Shown one piece after another: positions 11,271-20,452 of a DNA stretch of 64,000 bases. Below the pieces are notes generated by a model. It made no database searches. It was not told the DNA's origin and saw nothing but the letters and a program-made list of their open reading frames with translations. Location of the stretch: contig CAWCBA010000004.1 in assembly GCA_963793675.1 (NCBI GenBank), positions 248,001-312,000 of the forward strand. The letters run 5' to 3'. Source of the stretch: RPQJ01 sp963793675. Its GTDB lineage: Bacteria > Pseudomonadota > Gammaproteobacteria > Steroidobacterales > Steroidobacteraceae. The position numbers and the translations under genes are program-made. Every line of letters starts with the position of its first letter. The first letter of the stretch is position 1.

Positions 11271-12581
11271 ATGGCGTCGACGCTCTACATGTCGAGGAGC
11301 CCGGCCGTGCGCTACGCGAGCAGCGCGGCGCTCTACTTTGCACAGGGTATTCCAAAGGGCCTGCTGCACATCGCCATTCCGGCCTGGCTGGCGAGCCAGG
11401 GAGCCGGCACGGGCGCCATCGCCTCCTACCTCGCCATCATCGTGCTGCCATGGGCTTTCAAGCTGGTCACCGGCCCGCTCATGGATCGCTTCGCCTACCG
11501 ACCGATGGGCAGTCGCCGCCCATGGGTGCTCGGCGCCCAGTTCGGTCTCGTACTGAGCCTGCTGAGCCTGGCGGCGATCGACGATCCGATGGCGCAGATC
11601 GGGCTGCTGACGGCGCTCGGTGTCGTCATCAATTCGTTTGCGGCCACCCAGGACGTGGCCGTGGACGGCATGGCGATCGACCTCGTACCCGAATCCGAGC
11701 ATGGCCGGATCAATGCGTTCATGAGCTGCGGCAAGGCCGTTGGCTGGGCCGCGACGGCGGCCCTCTCCGGAACGCTACTCGTCAAGTACGGCCTGGCCGT
11801 AACCGGGGCGGTCGCCGCGGCCGGTGCGGGCCTGGTCCTCATTGCTTTCTTCTTCGTGCGGGAGCGTGAGGGTGAGCGCCTGCTGCCGTGGACGCAGGGC
11901 GAAGCCGTGGGTCAACACGGTGTCGCACGCTCGTTCAGAAGCGTCGTGCAGGACCTGAATGGAGTGCTCTGGACACGCACCAGCCTGGTCGTATCGCTGA
12001 TCATGTTTTTCGACGGAGTGGTCTCGGGCTACGGCGAGGCCCTGATGCCGATCGCGGCCGTGAAGCTCTTTTCATTCACGACCAGCCAGTGGTCACAGCT
12101 CGTGGCCATGATGGGACTCACCGGCGCCTTTGCGGCACTCGCGCTCGGCCCGCTGATCGACCGCTTCGGCGCCAGGACCATGCTGCTGCTGACCATTGGC
12201 GTGGTCTGTGCCCACGCCTTCCTGCTGGCAGGAACCCAGCAACTGTGGACCAACAACACCTACGTGCTGTTCATGCTGTCGGCGTACGTCCTGATGCAGC
12301 CTGTCACGATGGTCTGCGTCATCGCCCTCGCCATGAGCATCTGCTCCGCGCGCATCTCGGCCACGCAGTTCGCGGTCTACATGTCGATGGCCAACCTCGG
12401 CAGCTCCGCGGGCTCGAAGATATTCGGCAGCCTGTCCGAGTACGCGAGCTTCGCGCAGGAATACGCGCTGCTTGGCGCTATCGCCATCACGATGTTCGGC
12501 ACGATTGCGATCTTCCGCAAGGGACCGATCGCCGTGGCGGCGGACGCGGCGGAAACGCCGCGCGGACCGTCGGCGCGCTGA
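11271..12581 (+). CDS. MFS permease of the AmpG/PAT group
   Basis: A 436-residue, 12-helix major facilitator protein. Motifs match the AmpG-type subgroup: FKLVTGPLMDRF after helix 2, GSRRPWVLGAQ before helix 3 and SFAATQDVAVDGMAIDLVP in helix 4-5. AmpG carries muropeptides from periplasm to cytosol for recycling; related members carry acetyl-CoA or siderophore compounds. The start at 11271 is preceded by AGGCAGGGGGAAA. Its neighbour upstream is an L,D-transpeptidase, which agrees with a peptidoglycan role, although a 189-base gap separates them. Substrate is inferred only from subgroup likeness. Confidence 0.8.
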   Translation: MASTLYMSRSPAVRYASSAALYFAQGIPKGLLHIAIPAWLASQGAGTGAIASYLAIIVLPWAFKLVTGPLMDRFAYRPMGSRRPWVLGAQFGLVLSLLSLAAIDDPMAQIGLLTALGVVINSFAATQDVAVDGMAIDLVPESEHGRINAFMSCGKAVGWAATAALSGTLLVKYGLAVTGAVAAAGAGLVLIAFFFVREREGERLLPWTQGEAVGQHGVARSFRSVVQDLNGVLWTRTSLVVSLIMFFDGVVSGYGEALMPIAAVKLFSFTTSQWSQLVAMMGLTGAFAALALGPLIDRFGARTMLLLTIGVVCAHAFLLAGTQQLWTNNTYVLFMLSAYVLMQPVTMVCVIALAMSICSARISATQFAVYMSMANLGSSAGSKIFGSLSEYASFAQEYALLGAIAITMFGTIAIFRKGPIAVAADAAETPRGPSAR

Positions 12582-12656
12582 GCCGCGGCGGTTGCAGCGT
12601 GGCCATTTGTGCGGGTTGCGGGACCTGAATCCCTGAATCGTGCGTCATTGCGTATG

Positions 12657-12679
12657 AGGGCCTCGAAAAATGAGGCCCT
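12657..12679 (+). terminator. Small hairpin after the AmpG-like gene
   Basis: AGGGCCTC (12657-12664) and GAGGCCCT (12672-12679) make an eight-base-pair stem with an A-rich seven-base loop. No T-run follows. It sits between the permease stop and the DsrE gene and may end the upstream transcript. Confidence 0.45.
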
Positions 12680-12736
12680 GCCGAACCGGCAGACGCCGAC
12701 GGCGTGTTCATCTCACGCACAATGGAGGGTCCGCAA

Positions 12737-13105
12737 ATGTCAGAGAAGCAGAAACTGGTGGTCGTCGTCACGAACGGTTTCAACGACGAACGTTCGTCCG
12801 TCGCCTGGAGTGTCGCTAACGGCGGCGTGGGCATGGGATTCGACGTGACGATGTTCCTGGTCAGTTCAGGCGTCGACTGGGTGCGCAAGGGCGCGGCCAC
12901 GGTCGCGCGCCCGAATCCGCTCGATCCACCGATCAAGGACATGATTCAGAACGTCTTTGACAGTGGCGGCGAGATCCTCGTCTGCCCGCCGTGCGCCGGC
13001 GTACGTGGTTACGCGGCGGCCGACCTGATCGACGGCGTGAAACTTGCGGGGTCGGCGTCGATGCTCGCGCTGGCAAAGGAAGGTGCGGTGACGCTCAGCT
13101 TCTGA
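12737..13105 (+). CDS. DsrE-family protein
   Basis: A 122-residue soluble DsrE/DsrF-like protein, beginning MSEKQKLVVVVTNGFNDERS. The fold is a small alpha/beta sulfurtransferase-like domain; VCPPCAGVRGY places two cysteines where persulfide-carrying members have theirs. Such proteins relay sulfur or act as peroxiredoxin-like partners, but many single copies have no known role. The ATG at 12737 gives the normal family start; an upstream ATG at 12704 adds an unrelated tail. It stands alone between two hairpin or gap regions. Confidence 0.8.
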   Translation: MSEKQKLVVVVTNGFNDERSSVAWSVANGGVGMGFDVTMFLVSSGVDWVRKGAATVARPNPLDPPIKDMIQNVFDSGGEILVCPPCAGVRGYAAADLIDGVKLAGSASMLALAKEGAVTLSF

Positions 13106-13189
13106 AGATCGCGTGACCAACGATCCCACGCCCGGGCAGGTGCGATACTTGCCGGGCCTGGGCCCGTCCAACAGGCGAGGACTGGCACC

Positions 13190-13813
13190 GTGCCGACGAC
13201 TCCGCAGGACGACCGGAAGGCCGATTTCACGGCCCGCGTCGAGGCGAACATGGACGCGCTCTACAGCGTCGCACTGCGTTTGACACGCAACTCCGCGGAC
13301 GCTCAGGACCTTGTCGCGGAGACCGTGAGCAGGGCCTGGGTCGCGCGCGATCAGCTCGAGAATCGGGCGCTGTTTCGTCCGTGGGTATTCCGCATCCTGC
13401 GCAATGCCTTCGTCAGCGACTGCCGCAGGAAGGCCGTGCGACCTGTCGAGTCGCGCTATCAGGATCTGCTCGCCGATGAGGACGACGGTGACGTTGCGTC
13501 GCTGCTGGTCGAGGAGTCGGACGAATTCCTGGACTGGTGGTCCAACCCGGAGCAACGCGTGAGCAACGACCATCTGGGGGCGCAGATCATGGCTGCCATC
13601 GACAACCTGCCTGCGGCCTTCAGGACCACGGTCCTGCTGGTCAACGTGGATGGACTGACCTATGACGAAGCCGCAGACGTCCTCGGCGTACCGCCCGGCA
13701 CGGTGCGCTCGCGCATGAAGCGTGGCCGCACGCTGCTGCAGAAGGCCCTGTGGCAGCAAGCCCGGGACGCGGGCCTGGCGGTTGCGGCGCGAGGACTCGG
13801 AGAAGTGCCATGA
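13190..13813 (+). CDS. ECF-type sigma-70 family RNA polymerase sigma factor
   Basis: A 207-residue group 4 sigma factor. Region 2 is seen in ALYSVALRLTRNSADAQDLV and ETVSRAW; region 4 in AAIDNLPAAFRTTVLLVNVD followed by LTYDEAADVLGVPPGTVRSR. The linker between the regions is long and acidic. It starts with GTG at 13190. The stop overlaps the ATG of a zinc-finger anti-sigma gene by four bases, the usual paired arrangement. The signal that releases it is unknown. Confidence 0.92.
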   Translation: MPTTPQDDRKADFTARVEANMDALYSVALRLTRNSADAQDLVAETVSRAWVARDQLENRALFRPWVFRILRNAFVSDCRRKAVRPVESRYQDLLADEDDGDVASLLVEESDEFLDWWSNPEQRVSNDHLGAQIMAAIDNLPAAFRTTVLLVNVDGLTYDEAADVLGVPPGTVRSRMKRGRTLLQKALWQQARDAGLAVAARGLGEVP

Positions 13814-14070
13814 GCGAGCAGAAGGACGCCGTGACGCCCGAGGAGATCGGATGCCTCGAGTCCATCGAAACGCTCTACGCTTACCTTGATGGTGAGATCC
13901 GGGATCCTGCGGACATCGCGAAGTTCGAGCATCACCTGAGCCACTGCCGCAGTTGCTACTCGCGTGCCGAACTGGAACGCAGGTTGAGCGGGCGGCTCAG
14001 GTCGTCTGGTTCGCTGCAGGCGCCGGATGCCCTGCGAGATCGACTCAAGGACCTGATGGACAAGCTCTGA
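13810..14070 (+). CDS. Zinc-finger anti-sigma factor, short soluble form
   Basis: An 86-residue protein with the ZAS-type metal motif HHLSHCRSC (His, Cys, Cys) in residues about 45-53. No membrane segment follows, so it is a cytosolic anti-sigma factor, as in redox-responsive RsrA/ChrR-N-like proteins. It overlaps the sigma gene upstream (ATGA) and the orphan gene downstream (one base). By position it should bind and hold the sigma factor encoded before it. Confidence 0.85.
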   Translation: MSEQKDAVTPEEIGCLESIETLYAYLDGEIRDPADIAKFEHHLSHCRSCYSRAELERRLSGRLRSSGSLQAPDALRDRLKDLMDKL

Positions 14071-14513
14071 TGATCGGCCAGTCGCACGACACCCCCTACC
14101 TGCGCGCCTACAACAGCCGCCTCAAGGGCGTCATTCGCTGGCATGAACTGGACGCGGTGTGGGCACAATTGCAGCGCCTCAGTGATGATGGCTGGTATGT
14201 CTACGCAGTCGGCGAAGCGCCCCCCGCGACGCCTGCACCACGGGATCGGTTCGAACGGTTTCTGGCTGAAATCAGACAGCTCCTGCTGGAGGAGCACGAA
14301 GAGGACTACTGCGGCATCGTCTACGCCGACGATCACGACGAGCCCAGCTTTGTGAAAATCTTTGACCCCGACAACCTGGGCATGGTCTGTGGTTCCAGCA
14401 AATTTCCGCCCCTGCCCGGCTGGACCCTGTCCCGCGTCGCCCCGGACGACCTGCAACAGGCCTTTCCGCAACCGGCTAGTCGCCGCCGCTGGTGGCAGAA
14501 GATTTTCGGCTGA
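14070..14513 (+). CDS. Conserved-looking acidic protein in the sigma operon, function unknown
   Basis: A 147-residue soluble protein with no signal peptide or membrane segment. It has many Asp, Glu and aromatic residues in the middle (EEDYCGIVYADDHDEPSFVK) and a basic, tryptophan-rich end (RRRWWQKIFG). I do not recognise the family. The ATG shares its A with the TGA of the anti-sigma gene, so translation is coupled and the protein is probably part of the same regulatory unit, perhaps as a co-sensor or a stoichiometry partner. Confidence 0.75.
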   Translation: MIGQSHDTPYLRAYNSRLKGVIRWHELDAVWAQLQRLSDDGWYVYAVGEAPPATPAPRDRFERFLAEIRQLLLEEHEEDYCGIVYADDHDEPSFVKIFDPDNLGMVCGSSKFPPLPGWTLSRVAPDDLQQAFPQPASRRRWWQKIFG

Positions 14514-14747
14514 GTGCGGCCGACCTGGACAGTCCGCAGGAGACTTGTCGTGGTGGGGATACCGGATCATCGACGAGGAAAACGTTTCATTGACCCTGCA
14601 GGAGCGTTAGCATCCTCCTTGCCGAGCACGACGCCGTAGCCTGCGTCCCGACTCACTGAACCGGAGCGACCGGATGAGCCGCAGGGCCCGCGCGACACGC
14701 GTCTACTATCAGCGGCCAATGCAGAGTCGCGCAAGGCCTCGGGGCGT

Positions 14748-16590
14748 TTGAGCGCGCCCACCCGTCCAGAACGACGGCTGTCGATCGTCGCCCGAGTGGC
14801 GATCCTGCTGCTGTCAGCGTGCCTTGCGGACTTTTGCTGCCACGCCGGCCGTGGCGGCGGAACAGAAAGTGCTGCGCTTTGCGTTTCGATCCGTCGAGAC
14901 CGGCTTCGACCCGCAACGCGTCGACGACGTCTACTCCAGTGCGGTGTGCGCCGAAATCTTCGAGTCGTTGCTGGACTTCGATTATCTCGCACGACCTTTC
15001 AGGCTGGTTCCTGGCGTCGTCGAATCCGTGCCCACACCGCAGGATGGCGGGCGCACGTATACTTTCCGCCTGAAACGCGGCATCTATTTCGCGGACGACC
15101 CTGCGTTCGGCGGCAAGCGGCGTGAGCTGACTGCGGCCGATGCGGCCTACGCGATCAAGCGATTGCGCGACCCGCGCAACCGCGCGCCCTATTCCTGGCT
15201 TTTTCAGAACAACCTGCTGGGACTCGACGAGCTGTACGACGAGGCGCTGAAGACCGGCAAGTTCGACTATGAACGGCCCATCGCGGGAATCGAGGTCGTC
15301 GATCGCTACACGCTGCGCCTGCGGCTGAAGAACCCCGACTTCACCTTCCTGTACCGCTTTGCCATGCCGCAGACGGCACCCGTCGCGCGCGAGGTCATTG
15401 TCGCTTACGGCGAGGACACCATGTCCCATCCGGTCGGCACGGGCGCCTTCCGCCTGGCGGAGTGGACACGCCGGCAGAAGATCGTGCTGGTGAAAAATCC
15501 GGGCTATCGCGGCAGCGTCCTCGACACGACTTTCGCCGACCTGACCGTTCCGGAGAACCGACAGGTGATCGCTGAGCTGCAGGGCAAGACGCTGCCGCAA
15601 CTCGACCGGGTCGAAATCTATCCGATGGACACGGACCAGCCCCGCTTCCTGACCTTCATGAGCGGCGCCCACGACCTGATACAGGAGGTGCCAATGTCGT
15701 TCGTCGGTCAGGCGGTACCGGCCGGAAAGCTGGCACCGTCGCTCGCGGCCGCGGGCGTCCGGCGGCAACAGGACGTCGATGTCTCGCTCTGGTACGTGCA
15801 GTTCAACATGGAAGACCCGGTCGTCGGCGGATACACGGTGGAACACGTGGCCCTGCGGCGTGCGATCACGCTGGCCTTCGATCGTGACCAGGCGATGGCC
15901 GTCCTGGAGAAAGGCCAGGCACTGCCGGCCTACGGTCCGATTCCGCCTGGCATGATCGGTTACGACCCCGCTTTCGTCAGCGACCAGCAGGATTACGACC
16001 CGGCGCGCGCCACCGCGCTGCTCGACATGTACGGATGGGTCGACGCCGACGGCGACGGCTGGCGGGACCAGCCGGACGGAGCCCCGCTGACCCTCGACTA
16101 CATGTACACCGTGGGTAGCGATACACGACAGTACGCCGCGCTGTGGGAGAGGTCGCTGCGCAGCGTCGGCATCCGACTCAAAGCGCGAGCCGTCCAGTTT
16201 TCCGACCAGCTGCGGGACCGGAAGGCCGGCAAGTACATGCTGGCCACGGGATCCTGGAGCGCGGACTGGCCGGACGGCCAGAACTTCCTGGCGCTGCTGT
16301 ATGGCCCGAATGCACCGGACGTCAACGACACGCGATTCCGCTTGCCCGAGTACGACCGTCTCTACGAGCAGTCACTGCTGCTGCCCGACAGCCCGGAGCG
16401 AGACCGGCTATACCGTGAAATGACCCGCCTCGCGATCGTCTACGCGCCGTGGCGGCTGCTGTACTTTCGCGACTGGACCTACCTCAGCTACCCCTGGGTG
16501 CTCGGGTACCTGAAGCACCCGCTCTACCAGACGCGCCTGCTCTACCTGGACCTCGATACCGCAGCCCGCCGCCGCGCGCAGGCGGACTGA
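14748..16590 (+). CDS. ABC-importer substrate-binding protein, peptide type (SBP family 5), frameshift in signal peptide
   Basis: A periplasmic solute-binding protein of about 613 residues, of the DppA/OppA family that delivers peptides or similar molecules to the importer encoded behind it. The family opening is FAFRSVETGFDPQRVDD and later motifs include YTFRLKRGIYFADD and HPVGTGAFRLAEW. A hydrophobic signal sequence lies in another frame from a TTG at 14748; removing one T from the TTTT at 14832-14835 joins it as LLLSACLADFAATPAVAAEQ. If the frameshift is real, the protein would lack export. Within it DADGDGWRDQPDG is an EF-hand-like loop common in this family. Confidence 0.87.
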
Positions 16591-16598
16591 GCAAGGCA

Positions 16599-17537
16599 AT
16601 GGGCGCATACATCGCCAGGCGCTTGTGGCAGATCATCCCGACGCTCGCCGGGGTGATCCTGCTCGTGTTCGTGCTTTTCAACTGGGTCGGCGGCGACCCG
16701 GCGCAGGTGCTGGCCGGCAAGGTGCCCGACCCGGCGCAGATCGAGAACATCCGGCGCCAGCTTGGCCTGGACCAGCCGTGGTGGATACAGCTGTGGATCT
16801 TCGTGCAACAGGTCTTCAGCTTCGATTTCGGTCGCAGCTGGTCAACCAACCAGCTGGTCTCGGAAGTCCTGTTGACCCGAATCGGCCCGACGCTGACCAT
16901 CATGGTGCCGATGCTGCTGCTCGAGACGCTGCTGGCCGTGACACTCGCACTGCTGGTCGCCTACGTGCGCGGCTCGCTGACCGACCGCTCGGTGATGTTC
17001 CTGACTACGGTTGCGATGTCGGTCAGCTTTCTCGTCTACATCATCGTCTTCCAGTGGTGGCTGGGTTTCGAGCTCGCCTGGTTCCCGGTGCAGGGCTGGA
17101 GCAATGACTTCTGGACCAACCTCACCAGGTACGCGCCGCTGCCCGTGCTGCTCGGCGTGCTGGTCAGCGTGGCACCGTCGCTCAGGCTGTACCGGTCCTT
17201 CTTCCTCGACGAGATCGGTCACGACTACGTCCGCACCGCGCGCGCGAAGGGGCTGACGGAGACCCGGGTAATGCTGCGGCATGTGCTGCGCAACGCGCTG
17301 ATTCCGATCCTCACCTACGTGGGCATCGGGCTGCCCGGGTTGTTCGTCGGCTCTTTCCTGCTTGAAATATTCTTCTCGATCCCCGGCCTCGGTCGCGAGG
17401 TGATCGAGTCGGTCAATCGCAGCGACTTCCCCGTCATCAAGGCGATCACCGTCTACCTGGCGATGCTGACGATGTTCGTCAACCTGCTGGTCGACGTGCT
17501 TTACCGCGTGGCGGACCCGCGCGTGAGTTTCAAGTGA
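16599..17537 (+). CDS. ABC-importer permease, DppB/OppB family
   Basis: A 312-residue inner-membrane permease with six predicted helices. It opens MGAYIARRLWQIIPTLAGVI, the classic DppB/OppB start, and has the EAA coupling loop HDYVRTARAKGLTETRVMLR for docking to the ATPase. The ATG at 16599 lies eight bases after the binding-protein stop. The stop overlaps the GTG of the next permease by four bases. Confidence 0.92.
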   Translation: MGAYIARRLWQIIPTLAGVILLVFVLFNWVGGDPAQVLAGKVPDPAQIENIRRQLGLDQPWWIQLWIFVQQVFSFDFGRSWSTNQLVSEVLLTRIGPTLTIMVPMLLLETLLAVTLALLVAYVRGSLTDRSVMFLTTVAMSVSFLVYIIVFQWWLGFELAWFPVQGWSNDFWTNLTRYAPLPVLLGVLVSVAPSLRLYRSFFLDEIGHDYVRTARAKGLTETRVMLRHVLRNALIPILTYVGIGLPGLFVGSFLLEIFFSIPGLGREVIESVNRSDFPVIKAITVYLAMLTMFVNLLVDVLYRVADPRVSFK

Positions 17538-18565
17538 GCCGCAGCGGAGCATCGGGCGCCTCACCGGGCCTGTGGTCGCTCGCATGGCGTCGCCTGCGAC
17601 GCGACCGTGTTGCCGTCGCCTGCATGTTCATCGTCGCCGCCTTCGTGGCGCTGATGCTGGCTTCGGTGGCGGGTCTCGTGGCCGCCGACTGGGAGCAGGA
17701 GGCGGGCGTTTCATATGCACGGCCTGCATTCGCACCGCGTGTGCAGGAAGAACCTGCGGCCGGGAATGAAGCCCGTGCCCGGCAGCGCGCACCAGCGGCC
17801 GACCTGTCGGACATCGATCCGCTGGCGCCACGCTACGACGAGTGGCGTCGACGCGCCGGGCAACTGAGCGCGACGCTGCCGCCGCGCAGCGAGACCCTGC
17901 CCCTCGGTGGCGACCAGTGGGGCCGTGACGTACTGAAGAAGACGGTCAAGGGTTCGGAGGTGTCCATCGCGGTGGGACTGGCGGCGGCCTTGATCGCGAC
18001 GCTGCTCGGCACCCTGTTGGGCGCATTGGCCGGTTACTGGGGCGGTCGTCTCGGCGACCTGCTGGAGTGGCTCTACAACGTATTCACCTCGATTCCCTAC
18101 ATCCTGCTGATCCTGGCTTTCGCGGCGGTCCTTGGGCGGGGCATGACGACCATCATCCTGATCCTGGGGCTCACCGGCTGGACCGGCGTCTACCGCCTGG
18201 TGCGCGCCGAATACCTCAAGCACCGCGAGCGTGAGTACGTGCTTGCCGCGAAGGCCATCGGCGTATCGCACACGAGACGCATGTTCGCGCACATCCTGCC
18301 GAACACCAGTCATGTCGTGCTGGTGCAGTTCTCACTGCTGGTGGTCGCCTTCATCAAGACCGAGGTGATCCTGTCATTCCTCGGCCTGGGTGTCCCCGTC
18401 GGGGTCGTTTCCTGGGGCACGATTCTCGCCGAATCACAGAACGAGCTCGTCATGGGAAAGTGGTGGCAACTGGCGGTCGTGGGCGCGGCGATGGCCATGC
18501 TCGTCACCGCCTTGAGCCTGCTGACCGACAGCATGCGCGACGCGCTGGATCCGAAGCTGAGGTGA
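17534..18565 (+). CDS. ABC-importer permease, DppC/OppC family
   Basis: A 343-residue permease. The N-terminal helix (about residues 27-50) is followed by an unusually long periplasmic stretch, then GGDQWGRDVLKKTVKGSEVS, the family hallmark, and an EAA loop REREYVLAAKAIGVSHTRRM. It pairs with the preceding permease to form the channel. Start is GTG at 17534 overlapping the previous stop; the fused ATPase begins five bases after its end. Confidence 0.92.
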   Translation: MSRSGASGASPGLWSLAWRRLRRDRVAVACMFIVAAFVALMLASVAGLVAADWEQEAGVSYARPAFAPRVQEEPAAGNEARARQRAPAADLSDIDPLAPRYDEWRRRAGQLSATLPPRSETLPLGGDQWGRDVLKKTVKGSEVSIAVGLAAALIATLLGTLLGALAGYWGGRLGDLLEWLYNVFTSIPYILLILAFAAVLGRGMTTIILILGLTGWTGVYRLVRAEYLKHREREYVLAAKAIGVSHTRRMFAHILPNTSHVVLVQFSLLVVAFIKTEVILSFLGLGVPVGVVSWGTILAESQNELVMGKWWQLAVVGAAMAMLVTALSLLTDSMRDALDPKLR

Positions 18566-18569
18566 AGAC

Positions 18570-20285
18570 GTGAACCCTGCAGCCAGCCTTGAACAGCAGG
18601 GCCCGTTGGTCGAGGTGCGGAACCTCGGCGTCGGCTTCCGGGTCGAGGGGGGCGCCGTCAACCCGGCCGTCGGCGACGTGAGTTTCGCGATAGCGAAGCG
18701 CGCCACGCTGGCGCTGGTCGGCGAGTCCGGCAGCGGCAAGACCGTTTCGGCGATGTCCATCCTGGGCCTCCTGCCGGCAAACGCCGTGGTGAATCCGGCG
18801 AGCAGGATCCTGTACGACGGCATCGACCTGTTGAACTGCGAGCCCGTCGAATTGCGTGGCATACGCGGCAAGGACATATCGATCATCTTCCAGGAGCCGA
18901 TGTCCTCGCTGAATCCCGTGTTGCCCGTCGGTGACCAGATCAGCGAGTCATTGCGCCTGCACCTCGGACTCGGGCGCCGGGCGGCCAGGGCACGAGCCAT
19001 CGAACTGCTGGACGAGGTCGGCATTCCGCACCCGCATTTGCGGGTCGCGTCCTTCCCGCACCATTTGTCCGGCGGGCAGCAACAGCGAGTCATGATCGCG
19101 ATGGCGATCTGCTGCGAACCGAAGCTGCTCATCGCGGACGAGCCCACCACCGCGCTCGACGTCACCATCCAGAAACAGATACTCGAATTGCTGGCCGGAC
19201 TGAAGGAACGTCACGGCATGTCGTTGCTGTTCATCACGCACGACCTGGCACTGGTCGGCGAGATCGCCGACGAGGTCATCGTGATGCGTGATGGGCAGGT
19301 CCAGGAGCATGCCCCGGTGCGGTCGATCTTCGAATCACCCGCGCACCCCTACACCAGGGCACTGCTGGCCTGCAGGCCGAGCCTGGACCGCCGGCCACGT
19401 CGGTTGCCCGTCATCGATGACTTCATGGCCGGTCAGGGCCGGATGCCAGAGGACGAGCCACCGCGCAGGATGGGAGGCCAGCCGATCCTGGAAGTGCACG
19501 GCTTGTCCAAGCGATTCCGGGTCGATGGCGGACTGCTGCGCAGGAAATACGTCGATGCGGTGCAGGACGTGTCATTCAAGCTCGAAGCCGGGCGTACGCT
19601 GGGTGTCGTGGGCGAATCCGGGTCCGGCAAGACCACCGTCGGGATGACCATCATGCGCCTGCACGAGGCGACCGCTGGCCGCGTCCTGTTCGAGGGACGC
19701 AACCTGCTGGAGCTCGATGAACGGGAGATGCAACCGTACCGCCGCCGCATCCAGATCGTCTTCCAGAACCCGTACGCTTCGCTCAATCCGCGCTTCACGA
19801 TCGGCCAGATCCTGCTCGAGCCGATGCGCGTCCACGCCATCGGCGCTGACGATGAGCAGCGGCTGGGGCTGGCGCGGGAGCTGCTGCGCCGCGTGGACCT
19901 GCCGCCGGACGCGCTGCACCGCTACCCGCACGAGTTCTCCGGCGGGCAGCGGCAGCGGATCGCGATTGCCCGCTGTCTCACGATGAAGCCCGACGTGCTG
20001 ATCTGCGACGAGTCGGTTTCGGCACTCGACGTGTCGGTGCAGGCGCAGGTGCTGAATCTGCTCAAGGACCTGCAGGACGAATTCGGCCTCGCCTACCTGT
20101 TCATCTCGCACGACCTTTCGGTCGTCAGATACATCGCCGACGAGGTCCTGGTGATGAACGAAGGACGGGTCGTCGAAATGGCCGACTCGCAGAGCATCTA
20201 CATGGCGCCGCGCCAGGCGTACACACGCGCGCTTCTCAGTTCGATCCCGCGTGGCTACACAGCCGGCCGCGTCGCTCGGCGGTGA
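18570..20285 (+). CDS. Fused dual ATPase of the peptide-type ABC importer (DppD-DppF fusion)
   Basis: A 571-residue protein with two complete ATP-binding cassettes, so one gene supplies both ATPases that other bacteria encode separately. First cassette: GESGSGKT, signature LSGGQQQR, Walker B LLIADEPTTALD. Second cassette starts near residue 307: GESGSGKTT, FSGGQRQR, LICDESVSALD. Each is followed by the OppD/F-type C-terminal extension with HPYTRALL or RQAYTRALL, which in some relatives binds a 4Fe-4S cluster, but no CxxC motif is seen here. It completes a four-gene importer operon from 14748. Confidence 0.92.
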   Translation: MNPAASLEQQGPLVEVRNLGVGFRVEGGAVNPAVGDVSFAIAKRATLALVGESGSGKTVSAMSILGLLPANAVVNPASRILYDGIDLLNCEPVELRGIRGKDISIIFQEPMSSLNPVLPVGDQISESLRLHLGLGRRAARARAIELLDEVGIPHPHLRVASFPHHLSGGQQQRVMIAMAICCEPKLLIADEPTTALDVTIQKQILELLAGLKERHGMSLLFITHDLALVGEIADEVIVMRDGQVQEHAPVRSIFESPAHPYTRALLACRPSLDRRPRRLPVIDDFMAGQGRMPEDEPPRRMGGQPILEVHGLSKRFRVDGGLLRRKYVDAVQDVSFKLEAGRTLGVVGESGSGKTTVGMTIMRLHEATAGRVLFEGRNLLELDEREMQPYRRRIQIVFQNPYASLNPRFTIGQILLEPMRVHAIGADDEQRLGLARELLRRVDLPPDALHRYPHEFSGGQRQRIAIARCLTMKPDVLICDESVSALDVSVQAQVLNLLKDLQDEFGLAYLFISHDLSVVRYIADEVLVMNEGRVVEMADSQSIYMAPRQAYTRALLSSIPRGYTAGRVARR

Positions 20286-20452
20286 GCACTCGATAGAGGC
20301 CTCGTCGCGCTGGCAGCCGCCGACGTCTCCCGGCTTGCCAGGCTTGACCTGAGTCGAGAGTCTTGCGGTCGGCCTGGAGCTGGATGAAAGTGGCCTCCGG
20401 AGTCTTCCGCGGCGCGGTCAGCGATGGCCGCACATCAACAGGATTACGCCAG

